Assembly: GCF_014595995.2 (NCBI RefSeq)
Contig: NZ_CP063989.1
Coordinates: 2,418,001-2,482,000, forward strand
DNA: 64,000 nt
Direction of reading: 5' to 3'
Origin: Actinomyces respiraculi
GTDB taxonomy: Bacteria > Actinomycetota > Actinomycetes > Actinomycetales > Actinomycetaceae
The position numbers and the translations under genes were made by a program. How positions within the stretch are numbered: the stretch's first letter is position 1; each line of letters opens with the position of its first letter. The notes beneath the pieces were generated by a model that had not been told where the DNA came from, ran no database searches, and was given only the letters and a program-made list of their open reading frames with translations. This document shows, piece after piece, positions 28,433-37,524 of this stretch.

Positions 28433-30157
28433 ATGAGCAGCACCAGCCACGTCGACAGCGCCCTGACCACCGCCCAGCGCAGCGCCGCACTGGAGGCCAT
28501 GAGCGCACCGGAGGGCCTCGATGTCCTCGTCGTGGGTGGGGGCGTCACCGGCGCGGGCATCGCGGTGGACGCCGCCAGCCGAGGCCTGCGCACCGGCATC
28601 GTCGAGATGGGCGACTGGGCCTCGGGCACCTCCTCGTGGTCCTCCAAGCTCGTCCACGGCGGCCTGCGCTACCTCTACCAGCTCAACTTCGCCCTCGTGC
28701 ACGAGTCCCTCACCGAGCGCGGCCGCCTACTGACCCGCACCGCCCCCCACCTGGTCAAGGCCCAGCCCTTCCTCTGGCCCCTCAAGCACCAGGTCGAGCG
28801 CTCCTACTCCGCCGTCGGCATCGGCATGTACGACGCCCTGGCCCTGGCCGGCGCCCGCGGCCACCAGACCGTCCCCATCCAGAAGCACCTGGGCCGCAAG
28901 GGCACCAAGACCCTGGCCCCCGCCCTGGACACCTCCCAGCTCGCCGGCGCCATCCAGTTCTACGACGCGCGCGTCGACGACGCCCGCCTCGTCATCGACC
29001 TCGTGCGCACCGCCGTCGGCCTGGGCGCCTTCGCCGCCAGCCGCACCAAGGTCACCGGCTTCCTGCGCCAGGGGGGCAGCGTCACCGGCGCCGTCGTCAC
29101 CGACCTCGAGACCGGGCAGTCTCGCGAGATCCGCGCCCGCCAGGTCATCAACGCCACCGGCGTGTGGACCGAGGCCACCCAGGACCTGGCCACCAGCGAG
29201 GGCGGCCTGAAGGTCCTCGCCTCCAAGGGCATCCACGTCGTCGTGCCCAAGGAGGCCATCGACGCCGAAACCGGCATCTTCCTGCGCACCGAGAAGTCCG
29301 TCCTGTTCATCATCCCGTGGCCGCGCTACTGGGTCATCGGTACGACGGACACCCCGTGGAGCGAGGACGTTGCCAAGCCGGTGGCGACCTCCGCGGACAT
29401 CGACTACGTCCTGGAGCACGCCAACGCCGTCCTCGAGCGCCCGATCAGCCGCGAGGACGTCATCGGCGTGTACGCCGGGCTGCGCCCGCTGCTGCAGCCC
29501 CGCCTGCGGCCCGGGGCGGGGACCTCCTCCACCAAGGTCTCGCGCGAGCACACGGTTACCCGCATCGTGCCGGGCCTGACGGCCATCGCCGGCGGCAAGC
29601 TCACCACCTACCGGGTCATGGCCGCCGACGCCGTCGACCACGCCCTGGGTGAGGCGGGGGCCAAGGCTCACCCCTCCGCCACGGCTGACCTGCCGCTGGT
29701 CGGTGCCGCCGGTTACCACCAGCTCGTGGGCCGGGCCGGTGACATCGCCCGCGATCGCGGCTGGACGCTGGCGCGCGTGACCCACCTGCTCGACCGCTAC
29801 GGCGACGAGGTGCCCGCCCTGCTCGAGACGATCGACGCCGAGCCGGGACTGGGCGAGCCGCTGGCCGTCGAGCCCGCCTTCCTCAAGGCGGAGGTCGCCT
29901 GGGCCGTGACCCATGAGGGTGCCGCACACCTCGACGACGTGCTCCTGCGGCGCGTACGCCTGGACATGGAGCGCCGCGACCACGGCCTGGGCGCCGCGGA
30001 CGAGATCCTGGAGATCATGGCCCCGCTGCTCGGCTGGGACGAGGCCGCCGTCGCAGCCGAGAAGGCCGCCTACGCGGCCCGGGTCGAGCAGGTCCTCGCC
30101 GCCGAGAAGCAGGCGAGTGACGCCGCCGCCGTCGCCCAGGTCCAGGTCTCCATTTGA
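28433..30157 (+). CDS. glpD: Glycerol-3-phosphate dehydrogenase, FAD-dependent
   Basis: 574-residue aerobic GlpD that oxidises glycerol 3-phosphate to dihydroxyacetone phosphate at the membrane and passes electrons to quinone. The FAD dinucleotide fold is [19 protein letters not shown] (about 34-52), followed by [29 protein letters not shown] and [18 protein letters not shown] stands 5 nt before ATG 28433. glpK follows after 77 bp; no glycerol facilitator gene is seen in the window. Confidence 0.95.
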   Translation: MSSTSHVDSALTTAQRSAALEAMSAPEGLDVLVVGGGVTGAGIAVDAASRGLRTGIVEMGDWASGTSSWSSKLVHGGLRYLYQLNFALVHESLTERGRLLTRTAPHLVKAQPFLWPLKHQVERSYSAVGIGMYDALALAGARGHQTVPIQKHLGRKGTKTLAPALDTSQLAGAIQFYDARVDDARLVIDLVRTAVGLGAFAASRTKVTGFLRQGGSVTGAVVTDLETGQSREIRARQVINATGVWTEATQDLATSEGGLKVLASKGIHVVVPKEAIDAETGIFLRTEKSVLFIIPWPRYWVIGTTDTPWSEDVAKPVATSADIDYVLEHANAVLERPISREDVIGVYAGLRPLLQPRLRPGAGTSSTKVSREHTVTRIVPGLTAIAGGKLTTYRVMAADAVDHALGEAGAKAHPSATADLPLVGAAGYHQLVGRAGDIARDRGWTLARVTHLLDRYGDEVPALLETIDAEPGLGEPLAVEPAFLKAEVAWAVTHEGAAHLDDVLLRRVRLDMERRDHGLGAADEILEIMAPLLGWDEAAVAAEKAAYAARVEQVLAAEKQASDAAAVAQVQVSI

Positions 30158-30234
30158 CACACTCCAAGCAGCACCTCGACCCGCCGACCCGACTCACCGA
30201 CCAGCCAGCCAGACTCACCCAGGGAGCCCAGACG

Positions 30235-31830
30235 ATGACGTCCCCCAGCCCCACACCGACCACCGGCGACACCGCCCACTACGTGCTCGCCATCGACCAG
30301 GGCACGACCTCCTCGCGCGCGATCCTCTTCGACCACGCCGGCTGCGTCATCGCCGTCGACCAGGCCGAGCACGACCAGATCCTGCCGCGGGCCGGCTGGG
30401 TGGAGCACGACGCCATGCAGATCTGGGCCAACGTGCGCGCCGTCGTCGGCGGGGTCCTGACGAAGGCGGAGGTCAACCGCCACGAGATCGCCGCCGTGGG
30501 GCTGACGAACCAGCGTGAGAGCGTCGTCGTGTGGGACCGGATGACGGGCGAGCCCGTCTACCACGTCATCGTCTGGCAGGACACGCGCACGCAGGCCATC
30601 TGCGACCGTCTGGCGGCGGCCTCCCCGCGCGCCGCCCAGGCACCGGACGGCGCGCACGACTACGACCGTTACAAGGAGCGGGTGGGTCTGGGGCTGGCGA
30701 CCTACTTCGCCGGCCCGAAGGTCGCCTGGATCCTGGAGAGCGTCGAGGGTGCGCGCGAGCGGGCCGAGGCCGGGGACCTGCTCATGGGCACGATGGACTC
30801 GTGGGTCCTGTGGAACCTCACGGGCGGCGTCAACGGCGGTGTGCACGCCACGGACGTCACCAACGCCTCGCGCACGATGCTCATGAACATCGACACCCTC
30901 GACTGGAACGAGGAGATCTGCGCGGACATGGGCATCCCACTGTCCATGCTGCCCGAGATCCGCCCGTCGGCCACGGTCTACGGCTACGGCAGGCGCAACG
31001 GCCTGCTGGTGGACACGCCGATCGCCGGGATCCTGGGTGACCAGCAGGCGGCGACCTTCGGGCAGGCCTGCTTCGAGAAGGGGCAGGCGAAGAACACCTA
31101 CGGCACGGGCTGCTTCATGCTCATGAACACCGGCACGCGGCCGGTGCGCAGCGACAACGGCCTGCTCACCACCGTCGCCTACCAGATCGAGGGCGAGGCG
31201 CCCGTGTACGCCCTGGAGGGCTCGATCGCGGTGGCGGGATCGCTCGTGCAGTGGTTGCGCGACAACCTCGGCATCATCAGGGACTCGCGTGAGGTCGAGG
31301 AGCTGGCCCGCAGCGTCGAGGACAACGGCGGCGCCTACATCGTCCCGGCCTTCTCCGGGCTCTTCGCCCCACACTGGCGCCCCGACGCGCGCGGCGTGCT
31401 CGTGGGCCTGACCCGCTTCGTCAACAAGGGGCACATCGCGCGCGCCGTCGAGGAGGCCACCGCCTACCAGGCCCGCGAGGTGCTCGAGGCCATGAACCGC
31501 GACGCCGCAGCCACGGGCTCGCACCTGACCGAGCTCAAGGTCGACGGCGGCATGACCCGCGACGAGCTGCTCATGCAGTTCCAGGCGGACCAGGTGGGCG
31601 TGCCGGTGGTGCGCCCGCGCGTGGCGGAGACGACGGCGCTGGGGGCCGCCTACGCGGCGGGTATCGCCGTCGGCTTCTGGTCCTCCACCCAGGACGTCGT
31701 CGACAACTGGGCCGAGGGTCGTCGCTGGGAGCCGCACATGCCCGAGGCCGAGCGTGAGCGCCTGTTCCGCAACTGGCGCAAGGCGGTGGCGCGCACCCTG
31801 AACTGGGTGGACGACGACGTCGTCGAGTAG
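30235..31830 (+). CDS. glpK: Glycerol kinase
   Basis: 531-residue FGGY kinase, slightly longer than the usual 500. It phosphorylates glycerol for Glp[16 protein letters not shown] is the N-terminal phosphate loop, [16 protein letters not shown] the glycerol-contacting region, [14 protein letters not shown] and [16 protein letters not shown] the C-terminal signatures. The extra length is an Ala-rich insert in the first domain ([20 protein letters not shown]). ATG 30235 with GGGAG at 8 nt is chosen over an upstream in-frame start near 30154. Confidence 0.95.
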   Translation: MTSPSPTPTTGDTAHYVLAIDQGTTSSRAILFDHAGCVIAVDQAEHDQILPRAGWVEHDAMQIWANVRAVVGGVLTKAEVNRHEIAAVGLTNQRESVVVWDRMTGEPVYHVIVWQDTRTQAICDRLAAASPRAAQAPDGAHDYDRYKERVGLGLATYFAGPKVAWILESVEGARERAEAGDLLMGTMDSWVLWNLTGGVNGGVHATDVTNASRTMLMNIDTLDWNEEICADMGIPLSMLPEIRPSATVYGYGRRNGLLVDTPIAGILGDQQAATFGQACFEKGQAKNTYGTGCFMLMNTGTRPVRSDNGLLTTVAYQIEGEAPVYALEGSIAVAGSLVQWLRDNLGIIRDSREVEELARSVEDNGGAYIVPAFSGLFAPHWRPDARGVLVGLTRFVNKGHIARAVEEATAYQAREVLEAMNRDAAATGSHLTELKVDGGMTRDELLMQFQADQVGVPVVRPRVAETTALGAAYAAGIAVGFWSSTQDVVDNWAEGRRWEPHMPEAERERLFRNWRKAVARTLNWVDDDVVE

Positions 31831-31934
31831 CCCCGGCGGCTCCGGTAGTTCCGGCGGGCCGAGTGGGTCGGGTGGCCGGCTGGGCCGAGCGGCCCGGTGC
31901 CCCTGCGGCTGGCTCAGCCCAGACCCGAAAGACC

Positions 31935-31967
31935 GGTCCCGGGACCCGCAACTCGGACCCCGGGACC
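31935..31967. terminator. Hairpin between convergent glpK and cstR
   Basis: GGTCCCGGG (31935-31943) and CCCGGGACC (31959-31967) form a 9-bp stem. Its place between converging operons suggests a two-way terminator. Confidence 0.55.
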
Positions 31968-31981
31968 AGCCTCAGGACAGC

Positions 31982-32251
31982 TCAGGACAGCGAGAGGAAC
32001 AGCTTCTCCAGGCGTTTGATGTCCATGCCCTTACCGGAGGGATCGTCCTCGTAGCAGGAGCGCAGCCCCGCCGCGATGACGGCGAAGCCGACACGGTCCA
32101 CGGCCTTGGACACGGCAGCGATCTGCGTGATGACGTCCTCGCAGTCACGCCCCTCCTCGAGCATGCGGATGATGCCGTCGAGCTGGCCGCGGGCCCGCTT
32201 GAGACGCATGATGGTCGGACGCAGCTCCTCGGAGTCGAGCTCGACAGTCAT
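31982..32251 (-). CDS. CsoR/FrmR-family repressor, CstR-like
   Basis: 89-residue all-helical repressor of the DUF156 family. Two cysteines are in the family positions (GRDCEDVIT and LRSCYED), but the histidine that copper-sensing CsoR proteins have in the second helix is absent (VIAAGLRSC). A Cys-Cys pair without that His is the pattern of CstR, a persulfide sensor. The gene ends an operon with a CoA-disulfide reductase-rhodanese (1-bp TGATG overlap), which supports control of reactive sulfur stress. Sensing chemistry is inferred. Confidence 0.8.
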   Translation of the reverse strand: MTVELDSEELRPTIMRLKRARGQLDGIIRMLEEGRDCEDVITQIAAVSKAVDRVGFAVIAAGLRSCYEDDPSGKGMDIKRLEKLFLSLS

Positions 32252-33954
32252 CAGCGCGTCTGCCCCGGCTCGGAGCCCGTCACGCCGGTGCCGTTGACGG
32301 AGGACCAGGTGCGCCAGCCGCCGTCGAGGTTGCGCACCTCGCGCCCCCGCTGGAGCAGCAGGCGCGCGGCGACGTGACCGCGCAGGCCCACCTGGCAGGA
32401 GACGATGAGCGGGCCGTCGGGCAGCTCGTCCAGGTGCTCGCGCATGCCGTCGACGCTGATGTTGACAGCGCCGGGGATGTGGCCCCGCTCGTACTCGGCG
32501 GGGCTGCGCACGTCAACGACGCTCGCACCGGCGGCCACGGCCTCGTCAAGCTCGTGCCACTGGATCGTCGGGGTCAGGCCGGACAGCGTGTTGTCCGCGA
32601 CGAGCCCGAGCATCGTCACCGGGTCCTTGGCCGAGCCGAAGGGCGGGGCGTAGGTGGTCTCGAGGTTGGCGAGGTCAGGAGCCGTCAGGCCCCCACGGAT
32701 CGCGGTGGAGATGACGTCGATGCGCTTGTCGACGCCGACCGGGCCCACGCCCTGGGCGCCGAGGATGCGTCCGGTTCCGGCCTCGGCAATGAGCTTGAGG
32801 CTCATCGACTGGGCGCCGGGGTAGTAGCCGGCGTGGTCGGAGGGGTGGACGTGGACGACGGCGATGTCCATGCCCGCGGCGCGCGCCCGCTTCTCGCTCC
32901 ACCCGGTCATGGCGACCTGGAGGCCGAGGACGCCGACGATGGCGGTGGCGATGGTGGGCACGGAGTGCGCCGGACGGCCGACGATCGAGTCGGCGATGAC
33001 CCTGCCGTGCCGGTTGGCGGTCTGGGCGAGGGCGACGAAGGCCGGGGCGCCGTCGATGGCGCCCGTCTTGACGGCGGCGTCGCCGGCGGCCCAGATGGCG
33101 GGGTCGCTCGTGCGCTGCTCGGCGTCGACGACGATGCCGCCACGCTCATCGACCTCGAGCCCGGCCTCACGGGCGAGTGCGGAGTCGGGGCGGACGCCGA
33201 CGGCGACGACGGCGACGTCAGCGGGCACGCTCGTGCCGTCGGTGAGCAGGGCCTCGCGCTCGGTGAAGGAGGCGACGGACACGCCGGTGCGCACCGCGAT
33301 GCCGGCCTCGGTCAGGCGCTGGGCGACGGGGGCGGCCATCTCCACGTCCAGCGGGGGCAGGACCTGGTCCGCCAGCTCGACGACGGTGACGTCCAGGCCC
33401 TTGTGGTGCAGGTTCTCGGCCGTCTCGATGCCGATGAAGCCGGCACCCAGGACGAGGGCGGAACGGGCGGGGGCGCCGTCGGGACCACCGGTGGCGACCG
33501 CGCCAGCCAGGGCGTCGGCGTCGGCGACGTCACGCAGGGTCAGGGCACGCTCGATGCCGGGGACCGGGGGCACGAAGGGGCGGGCGCCGGGGGCCAGGAC
33601 GAGGGCGTCGTAGGGCAGCTCCTCCTCGCTGGTGGCGCCGTCGGGGGCGGTGGTGCGCACGCGGACGGTGCGGGCCTCGCGGTCGATGCTGAGGGCCTCG
33701 GTGCGCACGCGCACGTCGATGTCGAAGCGCTTGCGCAGGGAGTCGGGGGTCTGAAGGAGGAGGTCGTCGCGCTCCTCGATGACGCCGCCGACGTAATACG
33801 GCAGGCCGCAGTTGGCGAAGGAGACGTGCTCGCCGCGCTCAAGGACGGTGATGCTCGCGGTCTCGTCGAGGCGGCGCAGGCGGGTGGCGGCGCTCATGCC
33901 TGCGGCGACGCCACCGATGACGAGGACCCGGCGGGTGGGGGTCGGGCTGGTCAT
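32251..33954 (-). CDS. CoA-disulfide reductase fused to rhodanese
   Basis: 567 residues. The N-terminal FAD/NAD(P) part starts VLVIGGVAAGMSAATRLRRL and has the single redox Cys in SFANCGLPYYVGG, the hallmark of CoA-disulfide/persulfide reductases. A pyridine-nucleotide disulfide dimer domain follows. The C-terminal 100 residues are a rhodanese domain with active-site Cys in VSCQVGLRGH. Such fusions reduce CoA persulfides and polysulfides. It is the middle gene of a three-gene leftward operon with a CstR-like repressor. Confidence 0.9.
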   Translation of the reverse strand: MTSPTPTRRVLVIGGVAAGMSAATRLRRLDETASITVLERGEHVSFANCGLPYYVGGVIEERDDLLLQTPDSLRKRFDIDVRVRTEALSIDREARTVRVRTTAPDGATSEEELPYDALVLAPGARPFVPPVPGIERALTLRDVADADALAGAVATGGPDGAPARSALVLGAGFIGIETAENLHHKGLDVTVVELADQVLPPLDVEMAAPVAQRLTEAGIAVRTGVSVASFTEREALLTDGTSVPADVAVVAVGVRPDSALAREAGLEVDERGGIVVDAEQRTSDPAIWAAGDAAVKTGAIDGAPAFVALAQTANRHGRVIADSIVGRPAHSVPTIATAIVGVLGLQVAMTGWSEKRARAAGMDIAVVHVHPSDHAGYYPGAQSMSLKLIAEAGTGRILGAQGVGPVGVDKRIDVISTAIRGGLTAPDLANLETTYAPPFGSAKDPVTMLGLVADNTLSGLTPTIQWHELDEAVAAGASVVDVRSPAEYERGHIPGAVNISVDGMREHLDELPDGPLIVSCQVGLRGHVAARLLLQRGREVRNLDGGWRTWSSVNGTGVTGSEPGQTR

Positions 33955-33957
33955 CGG

Positions 33958-34140
33958 TCAGCGGCCCCCGAGCAGACGGCCGAGGAACCCGCCGGTGGGG
34001 GTGGCGCCGGCCTTGGGGGCGTTGCGGTCGCAGGTGCACCACTGGGAGGCGGGGACGGAGGCCTTAACGGACTCGACGTGCTGGCCGCAGCCGGCCCAGG
34101 TGGTCTTGCCGCAGGTCTTGCAGGTCACGGGACGGCACAT
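33958..34140 (-). CDS. Small cysteine-rich zinc-ribbon protein
   Basis: 60 residues beginning MCRPVTCKTCGKTTWAGCGQ and with a later CTCDRN, giving a CxxC...C...CxC pattern that should bind zinc. The C-terminus GGFLGRLLGGR is short and basic. This small conserved protein is common in actinobacteria, with no known role. AAAGGA lies 7 nt before ATG 34140. It is the first gene of the sulfur-stress operon, ending 3 nt before the reductase gene. Confidence 0.8.
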   Translation of the reverse strand: MCRPVTCKTCGKTTWAGCGQHVESVKASVPASQWCTCDRNAPKAGATPTGGFLGRLLGGR

Positions 34141-34237
34141 GGGAGGGTCCTTTCGTATCGGTGCCCGTGGAAGTCTGGCAGGCCGCCTCTCGCGACCGGT
34201 GCAGACTCTCCCCGGGGTGTCGCAACACCCGAAGCGT

Positions 34238-34253
34238 ATACCCCCAGGGGTAT
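34238..34253 (-). promoter_or_regulatory. CsoR/CstR-type operator in the operon promoter
   Basis: ATACCCC-CA-GGGGTAT is a perfect palindrome with 7-bp arms, the G/C core with A/T flanks typical of CsoR-family operators. On the minus strand TATACG follows it and TGGACT precedes it at about promoter spacing, so a bound repressor would sit between -35 and -10. It lies 98 bp upstream of the first gene of the operon that encodes the repressor. Confidence 0.75.
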
Positions 34254-34420
34254 CCAGTCCACCCGGGCGGCACGTGATCTCGCTCCGTTTACGCGCCCCC
34301 GCCCAGGGTGAAGGCCCGCCCGGCTCGTACACACCCGCCCAAGGTGGAAGAATCGGCCCGTCCCAACCGGGACCCTGACCTGACAACGATGTCCCGCTCC
34401 CGACCCTGGAAGTGATCCAC

Positions 34421-36091
34421 GTGAGCCCCACCCCCCTGAGCGTCCTCGCGCCGCTCTCCTTCACCCCCTCGACCACCGCCGTCGGCGGCAACGTCTTCAT
34501 CTCCGCGATCGTCGGGCTGCTGCCCCTCATCGTGTTCTTCGTCCTCATGGGCGTGTTCAAGGTCAAGACGCACTGGTGCTCACTCATCGCGCTCGTCCTG
34601 TCGATATTCATCGCCGTGGCCGCCTTCCACATGCCGGTGGGCATGAGCCTGCTGTCCGCCACCCAGGGCGCCACCATGGGCCTGATGCCGATCGTCTACA
34701 TCATCGTGGCGGCCGTATGGCTCTACAACCTCACCGAGACCTCCGGCCGCGCCGAGGACCTCAAGTCCGTCTTCGACCTCATCGGTAAGGGCGACCAGCG
34801 CGCCCAGGCCCTTATCGTCGCCTGGTGCTTCTCCGGCCTGCTCGAGGGCCTCGCCGGCTTCGGCGCCCCCGTCGCCATCACCTGCGCCATGCTCCTGTCC
34901 CTCGGGATGCCCAAGATCAAGGCCGCGGTCGTCGCCATGGTCGGCAACGGCATCAACGTCGGTTTCGGCGCCATGGCGATTCCGGTGACGACGGCCGGCC
35001 GGCTCGGTGGCGAGGACCCCGTCGCCGTCGCCGCCGTCATGGGCCACATGACCGCGATCATCGCCATCGCCGTCCCGCTCGTCCTGCTGTTCGTCATCGA
35101 CGGGATGCGCGGTGTCAAGCAGCTGTGGCCGCTCGCCCTCGCCGGCGGCGCCGCCATGGCAGCAGGCCACTTCTTCGTCTCCCAGTTCTCCTACGAGCTC
35201 ACGGCGGTCTCGGCCGCCCTGTTCTCCCTCATCGTCTGCACACTCTTCCTCGCCGTGTGGACCCCGCGTACCCCCGAGGACGCCCGCACGAGCGTCAACG
35301 AGACGGACCGTCCCGACGCCGGGCGCATCAGCCTGGCCCTGCTGCCCTACGTCCTCGTCGTCGTCATCATCGCGACCACCAAGCTCGTCCGCCCCCTGTC
35401 CGCCTTCCTGTCCTCCACGGACGTCAAGATTCCCTGGCCCGGCATCTACGGCAACCTGCTCACCCCCGCGGGTGAGCCCGCGAGCTCGGCGATCTACACC
35501 CTGCAGACCCTGTCCAACCCGGGCACGTGGATCTTCGTCACCGGGCTGGTCGTCGCCGTCGTCTACGGTCGCCTCTCCTCCGGCGGCCGCTTCCAGACCT
35601 CCGTCTCCCAGATGCTCATGGTCCTGCCGCGCACGATCCACAACCTCAGACTCTCGATCCTCACCATCGCCCTGGTGATGTCACTGGCCTACGTCATGAA
35701 CTTCTCGGGCCAGACGACCGCCGTCGGCGCAGCCCTGGCGTCCACGGGCGCGGCCTTCGCCTTCATCTCGCCGACCCTGGGTTGGCTGGGCACGGCGGTT
35801 GCCGGGTCGGCGACCTCGGCGGGCGCCCTCTTCGCCAACCTCCAGGCCACCGCCGCTGCGGGTGCCCACCTCGACCCGCAGGTGCTCCTGGCCGCCAACA
35901 CGGCCGGCGGCGGCTTGGGCAAGCTCGTGTCCCCGCAGAACCTGGCGGTGGCAACCTCCGCCCTCGATGCTCCCGACCAGGACGCGGAGATCCTCAAGAA
36001 GGTCGCCCCCTACTCGATCGTCTTCCTCCTGGTGCTGTGCACGATCACCCTGCTGGCCTCCACCGGGGTGCTCGGCTTCTACATGCCCTGA
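34421..36091 (+). CDS. lldP: L-lactate permease
   Basis: 556-residue LctP/GlcA-family permease with about 12-14 membrane helices. GLLEGLAGFGAPVAITCAML and MVGNGINVGFGAMAIP are characteristic, as is the C-terminal NTAGGGLGKLVSPQNLAVATS. It imports lactate (or glycolate) by proton symport. GTG 34421 is chosen over GTG 34412 because GGAAG then has 8-nt spacing. The lutABC/lldEFG genes that follow on the same strand oxidise the imported lactate, though a 630-bp gap with repeat element B intervenes. Confidence 0.93.
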   Translation: MSPTPLSVLAPLSFTPSTTAVGGNVFISAIVGLLPLIVFFVLMGVFKVKTHWCSLIALVLSIFIAVAAFHMPVGMSLLSATQGATMGLMPIVYIIVAAVWLYNLTETSGRAEDLKSVFDLIGKGDQRAQALIVAWCFSGLLEGLAGFGAPVAITCAMLLSLGMPKIKAAVVAMVGNGINVGFGAMAIPVTTAGRLGGEDPVAVAAVMGHMTAIIAIAVPLVLLFVIDGMRGVKQLWPLALAGGAAMAAGHFFVSQFSYELTAVSAALFSLIVCTLFLAVWTPRTPEDARTSVNETDRPDAGRISLALLPYVLVVVIIATTKLVRPLSAFLSSTDVKIPWPGIYGNLLTPAGEPASSAIYTLQTLSNPGTWIFVTGLVVAVVYGRLSSGGRFQTSVSQMLMVLPRTIHNLRLSILTIALVMSLAYVMNFSGQTTAVGAALASTGAAFAFISPTLGWLGTAVAGSATSAGALFANLQATAAAGAHLDPQVLLAANTAGGGLGKLVSPQNLAVATSALDAPDQDAEILKKVAPYSIVFLLVLCTITLLASTGVLGFYMP

Positions 36092-36147
36092 CCCGCCCGG
36101 CCCGATCCCCGCCCGCCCGGTCCCCGCCCGGCCCGCCCGGAGGGGGC

Positions 36148-36359
36148 TTGCACGCTCATGTGACTGGTGTGATGTGGCGGATTCTGATTTTTCGTTGGTA
36201 GTCCGCCGTTTGGGCCGTTTTGTCGAAAACGGCTTCTGCGGCTCCCATGTGCGTGGACCTTGCCCATGCACATGGGAGCCGAAGCACTCGAGAACGCCAA
36301 ACCAGAAAACCGCATGATTCCGCGGATTTTGTCCGAGGCCCGAAAGCGTGAGCGTGCAA
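36148..36359 (+). repeat. Palindromic intergenic element family 1, copy B (212 bp)
   Basis: Same ends (TTGCACGCTCA / TGAGCGTGCAA) and same length as copy A. The central stem begins GGCTCCCATGTGC and has a G-T wobble where copy A has A-T. The sub-stem GCCGTTTT/AAAACGGC is perfect here where A has a wobble. It contains CCGCATGATTCCGCGG. It sits between lldP and lutA. Confidence 0.85.
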
Positions 36360-36720
36360 GATCCCCAGCACGGTTCCTCGCGGGAGTCGTGACGCTCGTA
36401 TGCCGGGGCTTCTGGGACTGGTCGCGGGTGAGGCCCACCCGGCTGTCCCGTCGTCGTTGACCTCGCGGTCGGCACCACCCATCGGCGCGAACCGCAGGAC
36501 AAAACCCAAGCCACCGCTTGCGCAATTTCCCCGCCACCGAGCCCGCGCGGCAGCACGACGTCACTGCCGCCGCTGACACGACACCGTGACTTTTCCCCAC
36601 GGCACCGGTGTTTCAGCATTCGAGACATCGCGGTTGTCCGCGCCCGAGCCGAGGCGGGTGCCACACGCCCCTACCCTGAACCCGCCTCGTCAACGACGTC
36701 GTGGAGGAAGGACACCACCC
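36360..36720 (+). other. Intergenic leader upstream of the lactate oxidation operon
   Basis: 361 bp with no supported gene. TACCCT (36672-36677) is a plausible -10 box that would give a leader of about 37 nt, and AAGGA (36708-36712) lies 8 nt before the GTG of the first gene. I see no operator palindrome. Confidence 0.5.
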
Positions 36721-37524
36721 GTGCGCATCGCACTGTTCGCGACATGTCTCGCAGACGCCATGTTCACCCAGGCCGCACAAGCGACCGTTAGCATCCTCGA
36801 GCGCCTGGGACACGAGGTGGTGTTCCCCGAAAGGCAGGTCTGCTGCGGCCAGATGCACGCCAACACCGGCTACTTCGACCAGGCCGCCGAGATCATCCGC
36901 AACCACGTCGACACCTTCGAGCCAGTCCTCGACCACCAGTGGGACGCCATCGTCGTCCCCTCCGGCTCCTGCGCCGGAGCCGCCCGCCACGAGCAGCGCA
37001 TCGTCGCCGACCACGTCGGGGACACAGCCCTGGCCACGCAGGTCGACCGCATCGGCGCCCACACCTACGACCTGTCCGAGCTGCTCGTCGACGTCCTGGG
37101 CCTGACCGACGTCGGCGCCTACTTCCCCCACACGGTCACCTACCACCCCACCTGCCACTCGGTGCGCGTCGCCCACGTCGGCGACCGCCCCTACCGGCTC
37201 CTGGAGGCCGTCGAGGGACTGACCCTCATCGACCTGCCCGAGAAGGAGGTCTGCTGCGGCTTCGGCGGCACCTTCTCGGTCAAGAACCCCGAGGTCTCCA
37301 CCGCGATGGTCTCCCAGAAGGCCGCGAACGTCATGTCCACCCGGGCCGAGGTGCTGTGCACCGGCGACTACTCCTGCATGATGAACATCGGCGGGGCCCT
37401 GTCCCGCGTTCAGTCCGGCGTGCGCGTCATGCACCTGGCCGAGATCCTCGCCTCCACCAAGGAGGCCCCCTTCCAGGGCAACATCTCCTTCGCCCCCGCT
37501 AGCGCACAGGTGGTGTCACGATGA
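36721..37524 (+). CDS. lutA: L-lactate oxidation iron-sulfur subunit LutA/LldE
   Basis: 267 residues with two CCG domains: CCGQMHANTGYFDQA with an earlier Cys in FATCLAD, and CCGFGGTFSVKNPEVS preceded by YHPTCHSVRVAH. These bind iron-sulfur clusters. With LutB and LutC it forms the non-flavin L-lactate dehydrogenase complex. GTG 36721 is chosen from AAGGA spacing and from the homologous beginning RIALFATCLAD. It overlaps the next gene by four bases. Confidence 0.95.
   Translation: MRIALFATCLADAMFTQAAQATVSILERLGHEVVFPERQVCCGQMHANTGYFDQAAEIIRNHVDTFEPVLDHQWDAIVVPSGSCAGAARHEQRIVADHVGDTALATQVDRIGAHTYDLSELLVDVLGLTDVGAYFPHTVTYHPTCHSVRVAHVGDRPYRLLEAVEGLTLIDLPEKEVCCGFGGTFSVKNPEVSTAMVSQKAANVMSTRAEVLCTGDYSCMMNIGGALSRVQSGVRVMHLAEILASTKEAPFQGNISFAPASAQVVSR

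Noticed and set aside
36079..36600. Minus-strand open frame covering element B
   Set aside because: Arises from the repeat element; similar peptides appear in frames over elements A and C for the same reason.
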